From Phycisphaerales bacterium (lineage in GTDB: Bacteria; Planctomycetota; Phycisphaerae; Phycisphaerales; UBA1924): 64,000 nt of DNA. The stretch lies in the NCBI GenBank assembly GCA_905339235.1, contig CAJPFG010000018.1:186001-250000 (forward strand), given 5' to 3'. Within the stretch, counting starts at the first letter, position 1. Every line of letters begins with the position of its first letter. The position numbers and the translations under genes are program-made. Below the pieces are notes generated by a model. It ran no database searches, was not told the DNA's origin, and saw only the letters and a program-made list of their open reading frames with translations. Below are positions 32,606 to 40,023 of the stretch, piece after piece.

Positions 32606-34201
32606 ATGTCTCGACTCTTCCGCGTTCTGAACCGTCGCTTCGGGCCGCTGAGCAAACTTACCCCTGATGAACTCCGGGAGCAGCGCCGCGCCATGCTCAA
32701 GGCCACGCTCGCGGCGTCCGCCGGGCTGCTGCTCAGCGGGCCGGCCGCGCTCGCCCGAATCGGCCGCGTCAACAAGCGCGTCGTGGTGGTCGGGGCCGGT
32801 TTCGCCGGCCTCTGCTGCGCCCACGAACTGAAGAGCGCCGGGTACGACGTGACGGTCGTGGAAGCCCGCGGCCGCGTCGGTGGGCGCGTGCTCTCCTTCA
32901 ACGGCGATTTCATCCCCGGGCGCGTGGTGGAGGGCGGCGCCGAACTTATCGGCTCCAACCACCCGCACTGGGTCGCCTACGCCGCGCCCGAACACTTCGA
33001 CCTCAAGTGGCTCGACGTCTCCGAAGACGACGACCTGGACGCCCCCATCGTGGTCGGCGGCAAGGTCATCCGCGGCGACGACGGAACGAAACTCTGGGAG
33101 GGTCTTGACGCGGCCTTCACCTCCATGAACGCCCTGGCCAACACCATCGACGCCGAGCAGCCCTGGAAATCGCCCGACGCCGAAACCCTCGACCGGCGCG
33201 CCCTCCGGTCGTGGATCGACGCCGGCGAGTTCGATGCGAGCGTCAAGGGCGCCCTCGAAGCCAACCTCGGCGGCGACAACGGCGTTCCCACATCCAAACT
33301 TTCCCTCCTGGCCATGCTCTGCCAGGTCAAGGGCGGCGGCTGCCAGACTTTCTGGACCGACTCCGAGGTCTACCGCTGCAAGGGCGGCAATCAGCAACTC
33401 GCGGCCAGGCTCGCCGGGGGAATCGGCGAAACCCGCGTCATCCTCGGCCTGCCCGTCAAAGAGATCAACATCGGCAAGTCGCCCTGCGTCGTCACCTGCG
33501 CGGACGGCCGCACCATCGAATGCGATGACGTCGTGCTGGCGGTGCCCCCCAGCGCCTGGAAGCGCATCCGCGTCAACCCCGACCTCGCCGCGTCGCTGCG
33601 CCCCCAGATGGGCGGCAACACGAAGTACCTCACCCAGGTCAAAAAGAACTTCTGGAAGGAAGGCGGCCGCTCCCAATACACGCTCAGCGACGGCGACATC
33701 TCGTGGACGTGGGAAAGCACGGACGCGCAGGAGGGCGATGGCCCCATCGGCCTCACCGCCTTCTGCAGCGGCCCGGGCTCCGACAAGTTCCGCGCCATGT
33801 CCGCTGAAGACCGCGACAAGGCCGTCGGCGCGGTGCTCGAGAACTGGTTCCCGGGCTACAAGGAGAATCTCGAAAAGGTTCGCTTCATGGGCTGGCCCGA
33901 TGAGCAGTGGACCGGCGGGGCCTACTCGGCCTTCGCCCCCGGCGAGGTCACCCGCATCGGCCCGACGCTCGCCAAGGGGTTCGGCAACCTGCACTTCGCG
34001 GGCGAGCACTGTTCGTTCGCGTTCATGGGCTACATGGAGGGCGCCCTGCACTCGGGCGCGAGCGTTGCCCGCCGCCTGGCCGAGCGCGACGGCGTCACCG
34101 CACCGAAGAAACTCCCGCTCCCCGAGGTCGTCCTCGAGCCGGCCAAGGAAGAGGAGCCCGAAAAGCCCGAGGAGAAGAAACTCCAGCCCGTGGGCGGGTG
34201 A
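32606..34201 (+). CDS. Tat-exported flavin amine oxidase (FAD-dependent)
   Basis: A 531-residue flavoprotein of the monoamine-oxidase/phytoene-desaturase fold. A twin-arginine type leader is visible (EQRRAMLKATLAASAGLL, about residues 28-45), suggesting folded export with FAD bound. The dinucleotide motif VVVVGAGFAGLCCA is followed by VVEARGRVGGRV. The C-terminal FAD motif contains LHFAGEHCSFAFMGYMEGAL. It would oxidise primary or secondary amines with oxygen; the substrate is unknown. The tail is rich in Glu, Lys and Pro. Its stop codon directly abuts the stop codon of the convergent permease gene, with no intergenic base. Confidence 0.82.
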   Translation: MSRLFRVLNRRFGPLSKLTPDELREQRRAMLKATLAASAGLLLSGPAALARIGRVNKRVVVVGAGFAGLCCAHELKSAGYDVTVVEARGRVGGRVLSFNGDFIPGRVVEGGAELIGSNHPHWVAYAAPEHFDLKWLDVSEDDDLDAPIVVGGKVIRGDDGTKLWEGLDAAFTSMNALANTIDAEQPWKSPDAETLDRRALRSWIDAGEFDASVKGALEANLGGDNGVPTSKLSLLAMLCQVKGGGCQTFWTDSEVYRCKGGNQQLAARLAGGIGETRVILGLPVKEINIGKSPCVVTCADGRTIECDDVVLAVPPSAWKRIRVNPDLAASLRPQMGGNTKYLTQVKKNFWKEGGRSQYTLSDGDISWTWESTDAQEGDGPIGLTAFCSGPGSDKFRAMSAEDRDKAVGAVLENWFPGYKENLEKVRFMGWPDEQWTGGAYSAFAPGEVTRIGPTLAKGFGNLHFAGEHCSFAFMGYMEGALHSGASVARRLAERDGVTAPKKLPLPEVVLEPAKEEEPEKPEEKKLQPVGG

Positions 34202-35494
34202 TCAGGGTTCGCCCTCGGCGCGGCGATCCGGTGGGATCTCACGTCCCTGTGGATCGACATCCGTGCCGACATCCCCGGCGAGTTCGCCGCGGAGTTCGTC
34301 GGTGATGAAGTGCTCGACGCGGTGCGCGGGGTCGTGCAGGTGGTCGGCGGGCAGTCCTACGCGCTCCGCAAGGTACGTTTCCCAGAGCCGGTGCGAGCGA
34401 ATGAGCGTGCGGGCGCGGGCGAGCCCCGCGTCGGTCAGCGCACTCACGCCGTCTTTCGCGACCACCAGCCCCTGCCGCCGCAGCGCCCACGCCGCGACGT
34501 GGTCGAGCAGGCCCGGCGCCCGGCGTGTCTCCGCGGCCCGGCCTTCGTGCGCACGGTACAGGTTGGCGAGAGCATCTTCGCGCCGGATGCGCAGCGCCAG
34601 CGCCGCCCGCCGGAGGGCCCTGGCCACCACCCCGTACCGGGGCGAGAAGAGGGCCGCGCCCGCGAACAGTCCGCCGAGGGCCACGCTCACAGCGCCCGCC
34701 ACCGCCGCGCCCGTGGCGAGGGCCAGCAGGTGCCCCGCGAAGGCCGCGACGCACGCGACGACTGCCGCGATGACCAGCATCCGCGACAGCCGGTCGGTCA
34801 GCAGGTACGCCGTGGCGCCGGGCACGATGAGCATCGCCACCACCAGGATCGACCCCACCGCCTCGAACGAAGCGACGCAGGTCGCCGCGATCATCGCGAG
34901 CAGCGTGTAGTGCACCACGCCCGAGCGGAACCCAAGCGCGCTCGCCAGCGCGGAATCGAACGACACGATCTTGAGTTCCTTGTAGAACACGCCCACCAGC
35001 GAGACGTTGAGCACCGCGAAAACGCTCAGGATCAGGAACGAACGCGGGACCGCGACGCCCAGCACGTCGCGCGTGTCCAGCGCCACCGCGTCGATCAGCC
35101 CGTACAGCACGCACCCGGGGTCCAGGTCCACGTTGCGAGACCCCAGCGTGATCAGCAGCACCCCCAGCGCGAACAGCGACGTGAACACCACGCCCATCGC
35201 CGCGTCCTCGGGCACCTTGCCCAGGCGTGCCACTCCCGCCGAGAGCCAGGCGGTGAGCATGCCCGTCGCCATCGCACCCGCCAGCATCGCCAGCACGTCG
35301 CGCGTGCCGAAAAACAAGAACGCCGCGGCCAGGCCGGGCAGAATCGCGTGGGAGATCGCATCCCCCAGCATCGACATCCGCCGCAGCACCAGGTACACCC
35401 CCGGCACCCCGCACGCCACCCCGCACACCGCGGCCGTGCCGATCGTCCACCAGTCGGAGGCGTGCAGGCTCAGATTGGAGATTGCCGCGGTCAT
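34202..35494 (-). CDS. Manganese/zinc/iron ABC permease fused to a DtxR/MntR-like domain
   Basis: A 430-residue protein. Residues about 1-285 are an ABC-3 family permease with about eight helices and the family signatures LRRMSMLGDAISHAILPG and VASFEAVGSILVVAMLIVPGA. Residues about 310-410 are a cytoplasmic metal-regulator-like domain with a helix-turn-helix-like start and the metal-site pattern HRLWE (His368, Glu372) plus HRVEH (His391, Glu394, His395). In DtxR and MntR the matching positions bind metal. The start overlaps the stop of the second permease (ATGA). It is the last gene of the binding protein-ATPase-permease-permease operon. The tail could sense internal metal and shut the transporter. 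Confidence 0.85.
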   Translation of the reverse strand: MTAAISNLSLHASDWWTIGTAAVCGVACGVPGVYLVLRRMSMLGDAISHAILPGLAAAFLFFGTRDVLAMLAGAMATGMLTAWLSAGVARLGKVPEDAAMGVVFTSLFALGVLLITLGSRNVDLDPGCVLYGLIDAVALDTRDVLGVAVPRSFLILSVFAVLNVSLVGVFYKELKIVSFDSALASALGFRSGVVHYTLLAMIAATCVASFEAVGSILVVAMLIVPGATAYLLTDRLSRMLVIAAVVACVAAFAGHLLALATGAAVAGAVSVALGGLFAGAALFSPRYGVVARALRRAALALRIRREDALANLYRAHEGRAAETRRAPGLLDHVAAWALRRQGLVVAKDGVSALTDAGLARARTLIRSHRLWETYLAERVGLPADHLHDPAHRVEHFITDELRGELAGDVGTDVDPQGREIPPDRRAEGEP

Positions 35495-36810
35495 CCCAGC
35501 GCCCTCCCCGCCTCCGCGCGCTCCCACGAATGCGGCGAGGCCGGCACTGCCGCGCCGGGCATGCGCCCTTCACTGCGCAGCCGTTCATCGAGCCGCGCCA
35601 GTACCTCCGGCGGGAGCACATGCTCGATCTGGTCGGCGTCGCGGTCTACGTGGTCGGGCGCGATCGACGCCTGATCGATCAGGTACAACTCCCACAGCCG
35701 GTGGGCGCGGACGACGTCGGAGGCGCGGCGGGTGCCGCTCTCGGTGAGCGTGACCCTCCCGCCCTCTCGGCGCACCAGCCGCCGGCGCTCGGCGAGGGAG
35801 ATGGCCCGTTCCAGTTGAGCCGCCGTCCAGGTGCGTTTCAGGGCCAGGGCCGGGTTGGCCGCGCCCCCGCTCGCCAGTTCGTCTAGTTCGTACATGGCCC
35901 GCAGGAAATTTTCGATGAGGATCTTCCGCCGCAGGGCCCACCGCCGCACGATGTCGGCCACCACCCCGCGGCGCGGGGCCAGCAGCAAGGACACGACGAA
36001 CACGACCGCGGCCGCCAAGGCCACCGCCGGCCCGGCCGAGACGTGGGCGTACAGCGCGCTCACGGAGGCGCCCACCGTCCCGGACAGCGCGCCGAATGCG
36101 CCCGCCACCAGCAGGATCAACACCAGCCGCTCCGACCAGAACCGCGCCGCCGCCGCGGGGACGATCAGGAGCGCGACCACCAGCACCGCGCCCACCGCCG
36201 GGAGCCCGATCACCGTGCAGAGGCAGATCAGCGTCATCAGCGCCAGATCGAGCAGCACCACCCGCCGCCCCAGCGAGCCCGCGAACTCGCGGTCGAAGCA
36301 CAGCAGTTTCAGTTCTTTATAGAGGATGACGACGAGCAGCAGCGCCGCCGTGGCCACCCCCGCGATCAGCAGCACGTCCTGCCGCACCATGCCCGCGGCC
36401 TTGCCGAACAGGAATCCGTCAAGCCCGGCCCGCGAGCCCGCGGGATCGTTCTGGATCATCCGCGACATCCCGATGCCCAGCCCGAAGAAGACCGAAAGCA
36501 CCGTGCCGATCGCCGCGTCCTCCTTGATGCGCGTGTGATTCCGGATCAGCGTGATGCACAGCACCGCGAGCAACCCGAAGACGAGTGCGCCCAGCAGAAA
36601 CGCCGCGAAGTTCCGGTCCCCGACTACGAAGTACGCCGCGCACACGCCGGGCAGCGACGCGTGCGCCACCGCGTCGCCGACCAGCGCCCGCCGCCGCAGC
36701 ACCGCGAACGCGCCGACCACCCCGCACACCGCGCCCAGCAGCGCCACGCCCAAAAGGACGACTCGCGTGTTGGGGTCTTGCAGCGTGATGAGTCGGAGGA
36801 AGTCGGACAT
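35491..36810 (-). CDS. Second Mn/Zn/Fe ABC permease fused to a DtxR/MntR-like domain
   Basis: A 439-residue protein paralogous to its neighbour. The permease domain (about residues 1-285) contains LRRRALVGDAVAHASLPGV and TVIGLPAVGAVLVVALLIVPA. The tail (about 295-410) includes a fuller winged-helix-like segment (ENFLRAMYELDELA, then AERRRLVRREGGRVTLTESG) followed by HRLWE (His370, Glu374) and DQIEH (Asp393, Glu396, His397). The charged C terminus is probably disordered. The two different permeases would form a heterodimeric channel, as in MntCD/TroCD systems. It starts four bases after the ATPase stop. Confidence 0.85.
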   Translation of the reverse strand: MSDFLRLITLQDPNTRVVLLGVALLGAVCGVVGAFAVLRRRALVGDAVAHASLPGVCAAYFVVGDRNFAAFLLGALVFGLLAVLCITLIRNHTRIKEDAAIGTVLSVFFGLGIGMSRMIQNDPAGSRAGLDGFLFGKAAGMVRQDVLLIAGVATAALLLVVILYKELKLLCFDREFAGSLGRRVVLLDLALMTLICLCTVIGLPAVGAVLVVALLIVPAAAARFWSERLVLILLVAGAFGALSGTVGASVSALYAHVSAGPAVALAAAVVFVVSLLLAPRRGVVADIVRRWALRRKILIENFLRAMYELDELASGGAANPALALKRTWTAAQLERAISLAERRRLVRREGGRVTLTESGTRRASDVVRAHRLWELYLIDQASIAPDHVDRDADQIEHVLPPEVLARLDERLRSEGRMPGAAVPASPHSWERAEAGRALG

Positions 36811-36814
36811 GGCG

Positions 36815-37585
36815 TCAGGCCTTCCGCACGGCCTCCGCGGCCTCGTCCAGCAACGTCAGCCGTCCGCCGTAGGTCTTCTGCAGGTTCTCACGCGTGAAGA
36901 CCGACGCCACCGGCCCCGCGGCCACCAGCCGCATGTTCAGCATCACCACGTAATCGAAGTAGTCCGGCACCGACTGCAGATCGTGATGCACCGCCACCAC
37001 CGTCCGGCCCTGCGCCCGCATGGCGCGGAGCAGTTCCACGATCGCCCGCTCCGTCGCCGCGTCCACCCCCGCGAACGGCTCGTCCATCAGGTACAGGGCC
37101 GCATCCTGAACCAGCGCTCGCGCGATGAATACGCGCTGCTGCTGGCCGCCCGAGAGTTGGCTGATCTGCCGGTGGGCGAACGCCTTCATGCCCACCTGAT
37201 CCAGCGACGCCAGCGCGGCCTCTGTATCCGACCGGGCCGGCCGCCGGATCCACCCCAGCCGCCCGTACCGCCCCATGGTCACGACATCCAGCGCGCTCAC
37301 CGGAAAATCCCAGTCCACGCTTTCCCGCTGCGGCACATACGCCACCAGCGATCGGGCGTCCCGGAGATCGCGCCCGAACACCTGTACCCACCCACTCGCG
37401 AGCGGCACGAGCCCCAGCACGGCCTTCAGCAGCGTGGACTTGCCCGCGCCGTTGGGGCCAACCACCGCGACCAGCCGGCCGCGGGGGATGGCGGTGTCCA
37501 CGTCCCACAGCACGGGCTTGCGGTGATAGGCGACGGTGAGGTCGTGGACCTCGATGGCGGGCGCTTCGGGTTGGGCGTGGGGCAT
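36815..37585 (-). CDS. Mn/Zn-type ABC transporter ATPase
   Basis: A 256-residue ABC ATPase that would power import of the metal delivered by the upstream lipoprotein. It has Walker A GPNGAGKST (about residues 43-51), the family-typical VAYVPQRESVDWDFP Q-loop region, signature LSGGQQQRVFIARAL, Walker B LYLMDEPFAGVD and the switch His in VAVHHDL. The VDWDFP form is characteristic of manganese/zinc/iron importers. It starts two bases after the binding-protein stop. Mn rather than Zn is preferred because of the linked mntR. Confidence 0.92.
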   Translation of the reverse strand: MPHAQPEAPAIEVHDLTVAYHRKPVLWDVDTAIPRGRLVAVVGPNGAGKSTLLKAVLGLVPLASGWVQVFGRDLRDARSLVAYVPQRESVDWDFPVSALDVVTMGRYGRLGWIRRPARSDTEAALASLDQVGMKAFAHRQISQLSGGQQQRVFIARALVQDAALYLMDEPFAGVDAATERAIVELLRAMRAQGRTVVAVHHDLQSVPDYFDYVVMLNMRLVAAGPVASVFTRENLQKTYGGRLTLLDEAAEAVRKA

Positions 37586-37587
37586 GA

Positions 37588-38535
37588 TCAGGAGCCTCCG
37601 AGCGCTTTCACGATGGTGTTGACGTTGTGCATGACCATTCCCGGATAGGTGCCCTCGTCGGTGCCGGGCTTGCCCATGGCGTCGGAGAAGAGTTCCCCGC
37701 CGATGGTGACCGTATGGCCGCGGGCGGCGCAGCCCTCCACCAGCGCCTCGATGTTCTTCCGGGGCACGCTCGACTCCACGAACACCGCGGGAACCTTGCG
37801 TGACACCAGCAGGTCCACGAGGTTGTTGATGTCCTTCAGGGCGGCCTCCGACTCGGTGGAAATGCCCTGGATCGCGTGCACCTCCAGCCCGTACGCCCGC
37901 GCGAAATACCCGAACGCGTCGTGCGCCGTCACCAGAACCCGCGATCCCTGGGGAATCGTCACCATCGCGGACTGCACCTGCATGTGCAGCGCTTCGAGGC
38001 GCTGCGAATACTGATCCGCCCGCGCCGCGTACGCATCCTTGTGCGCGGGATCGATCCTCACCAGCGCCTCCCGCACCGCCGGGATGGTCTGCGCCCACAG
38101 CGAGACGTCGAACCAGATGTGCGGGTCATGCACCCCCGCGGCCCCGGGGGGAGACATCAGCCGCGCATGGTCCACGTGCTCGCCGATCGCGACCACCGGC
38201 TTGGACCGCCCCAGTTGCTCGAGAATCTCACCCATCTTGCCTTCCAGGTGCAGGCCGCTGTAGAAGACGATCGTCGCGTCCGAGAGCAGGCGCACGTCCG
38301 CCGGACTGGCCTTGTACAGGTGCGGGTCCACGCCCTCGCCCATCAACGCCGCCACCTGGACGCGCTCGCCGCCGATGTTCCGCACCACGTCGGCGACCAT
38401 GCCGGTGGTGCACACCGCCTCGATCGCGCCAGCGGTGGCCGGGGCCGCCGGGGCGGGGGAGCGTTCGGAGCACGCGGCGAGGATGGCCGCGCCGAGAAGG
38501 ACCGCCGCGTGCAGGATCGTTCGCAGGCCGGGCAT
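37588..38535 (-). CDS. Mn/Zn-binding lipoprotein of the ABC importer (TroA/MntA-like)
   Basis: A 315-residue cluster A-I solute-binding lipoprotein. The lipobox LAAC places the lipidated Cys at residue 22. Expected metal ligands of the TroA family are all visible: His in VDPHLYKAS, His in VHDPHIWFDVSLW, Glu in VFVESSVP and Asp in GTDEGTYPGMV. No His-rich loop, the hallmark of zinc-specific ZnuA proteins, is present, which fits manganese or iron. It is the first gene of the leftward operon, with three palindromic operators directly upstream at 38578-38632. Confidence 0.9.
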   Translation of the reverse strand: MPGLRTILHAAVLLGAAILAACSERSPAPAAPATAGAIEAVCTTGMVADVVRNIGGERVQVAALMGEGVDPHLYKASPADVRLLSDATIVFYSGLHLEGKMGEILEQLGRSKPVVAIGEHVDHARLMSPPGAAGVHDPHIWFDVSLWAQTIPAVREALVRIDPAHKDAYAARADQYSQRLEALHMQVQSAMVTIPQGSRVLVTAHDAFGYFARAYGLEVHAIQGISTESEAALKDINNLVDLLVSRKVPAVFVESSVPRKNIEALVEGCAARGHTVTIGGELFSDAMGKPGTDEGTYPGMVMHNVNTIVKALGGS

Positions 38536-38577
38536 GGTTCGAATCTCCGAAAGGCGGGTGGTGGGTGGACGCGACCG

Positions 38578-38632
38578 GTAGCATAGGCTACATTCCAGTG
38601 TAGTCCAGGCTACAGATCGTAGCATCGACTAC
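38578..38632. promoter_or_regulatory. Triple GTAG-N6-CTAC palindrome array, likely MntR operators
   Basis: Three 14-bp elements lie in the 112-bp divergent control region: GTAGCATAGGCTAC (38578-38591), GTAGTCCAGGCTAC (38600-38613) and GTAGCATCGACTAC (38619-38632), centres 22 and 19 bp apart. All share the inverted GTAG/CTAC arms. The left one is 42 bp from the binding-protein start and the right one 14 bp from the barrel-protein start. MntR is encoded just downstream of the barrel gene. Operator identity is inferred from position, symmetry and repetition. Confidence 0.72.
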
Positions 38633-38646
38633 CTGGGGATGTCTCC

Positions 38647-39405
38647 ATGATCCACGTGCTCCTGATCGCCGCGCTCCAGAACGCCCAACCGCCCGAAGCG
38701 CCCGCCGCGGAGGGGCCCGAGCCGCTCGTGACCGACCGGCCGGACGTCACCGAATCCACGCCGACCATCCCCGCCGGGCGAGTGCAACTCGAAGGCGGGT
38801 ACACCTGTACCGCCGGCGAGGACCTGCTGGGGCACAACGTGGGGGAGTTGCTCTTTCGTGTGGGGGTTGGGGACCGCCTGGAACTCCGGCTGGGCGCAGC
38901 GAGCCTGGCGTTCGACACGGACGGCGGCGTCTCCGGCGCGACCGACGCGTCGATCGGCGTGAAACTTCGGCTGCTCGAGGAAAAGGGGCCGCGCCCGGCG
39001 TTCAGCATCATTCTGCAATCATCGGTTCCCGTCCACGATTCGGACTTCGGCGGCGCAGAGCCCGAGCCGGAGTTCAAACTGCTCTGGTCCAAGGACCTGC
39101 CGCGGGGCCTGTCGCTCGCGGGGAACATCAACGCGGCGGCGCCCGTCGCCGACGACGGCGGGCGCTACTTCGAGCCCGCGGTCTCGGTTTCGCTGGGCGT
39201 GCCCCTGGCCGATCGCCTGGGCCTGTTCGTCGAGTACTTCGCGTTCGTGCCGATCGGAAACCACGAGACCAGCACGCACTACGCCAACGCGGGACTTACC
39301 TTCCTGATCTCACCCGACCTTCAGTTCGATATCCGGGCCGGCGCGGGGTTGAACGACCACGCCGACGACTTCTTCGCCGGCGCCGGATTCGCGGTACGCT
39401 TCTGA
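38647..39405 (+). CDS. Predicted outer-membrane beta-barrel (transporter-like)
   Basis: A 252-residue protein with a weak, short signal sequence and an alternating hydrophobic/polar pattern running to the C-terminal aromatic residue (GFAVRF), typical of an outer-membrane barrel. The N-terminal motif LVTDRPDVTESTPTIPAGRVQLEGGYT is found in barrel proteins annotated as MetA-pathway/transporter-like. It shares the operator region with the divergent Mn importer operon and lies 10 bp before mntR. A role as metal-responsive outer-membrane channel for Mn is therefore reasonable, though inferred from position. Confidence 0.7.
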   Translation: MIHVLLIAALQNAQPPEAPAAEGPEPLVTDRPDVTESTPTIPAGRVQLEGGYTCTAGEDLLGHNVGELLFRVGVGDRLELRLGAASLAFDTDGGVSGATDASIGVKLRLLEEKGPRPAFSIILQSSVPVHDSDFGGAEPEPEFKLLWSKDLPRGLSLAGNINAAAPVADDGGRYFEPAVSVSLGVPLADRLGLFVEYFAFVPIGNHETSTHYANAGLTFLISPDLQFDIRAGAGLNDHADDFFAGAGFAVRF

Positions 39406-39415
39406 CGGGACCTAC

Positions 39416-39874
39416 ATGCCAAAGCCACCCCGATCAACCTCTCGAGCGCGGAAGCCGGTGCCCGCGCCCGCCCCGCAGGAGCAAGCCGCCCGCCACAACA
39501 CCACCCGCGCGGCCCACGCCGCGGAGATCGCCGAGGATTACGCCGAAACCATCGCCGACCTCATCCTGCGAGACGGCTCCGCCCGCGTCACGGGCCTGGC
39601 GGCGTGCCTGGGCGTGAGCCACGTCACGGTGGTGCGCACGTTGGCGCGGCTGGCGCGCGAGGGTCTGGTCGTGGTGCGTCCCTACCGCGAAGTCACCCTT
39701 ACGCCCAAAGGCCGAGCGATGGCCGGGCGCGCCAAGCACCGCCACGAGGTGGTGCTCAAGTTCCTGAAAGCCCTGGGCATATCCCCCGCCGCGGCCGAGG
39801 CCGATGCCGAGGGCATCGAGCACCACGTCTCGGCGGAAACCCTGCGAGCCATGGAGCGATTCGTGGTGGCGTGA
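39416..39874 (+). CDS. mntR: Manganese-responsive repressor MntR
   Basis: A 152-residue DtxR-family regulator of the proteobacterial MntR type, with a Pro/Arg-rich 30-residue N-terminal extension. The winged helix has ARVTGLAACLGVSHVTVVRTL. By alignment with B. subtilis MntR, as I recall it, all manganese ligands are kept: Asp41 and Glu44 (AEDYAETIADL), His110 (KHRHEVVLKF), and Glu132, Glu135 and His136 (DAEGIEHHVS). There is no SH3-like third domain. It is probably co-transcribed with the barrel gene (10-bp gap) and autoregulated through the three palindromes upstream. Confidence 0.93.
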   Translation: MPKPPRSTSRARKPVPAPAPQEQAARHNTTRAAHAAEIAEDYAETIADLILRDGSARVTGLAACLGVSHVTVVRTLARLAREGLVVVRPYREVTLTPKGRAMAGRAKHRHEVVLKFLKALGISPAAAEADAEGIEHHVSAETLRAMERFVVA

Positions 39875-40023
39875 AGTTCCCGGTTCATGCCCGGGCGCGG
39901 GCGTGTTTCCCCGCCGTGTGCCCCAGTCGCTCACGCCGGTTTGCGAGCGCCACCCGGTCGGTGGTACGCTGTGTCTTCGTTCAACCACCCCCGTGAAATA
40001 CCGGGGCGGGAGTAGCAACGCTC

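Noticed and set aside
39875..40023. A fourth MntR-type operator before the OPT transporter
   Set aside because: No GTAG-N6-CTAC element occurs in this gap, so the transporter is not assigned to the Mn regulon.
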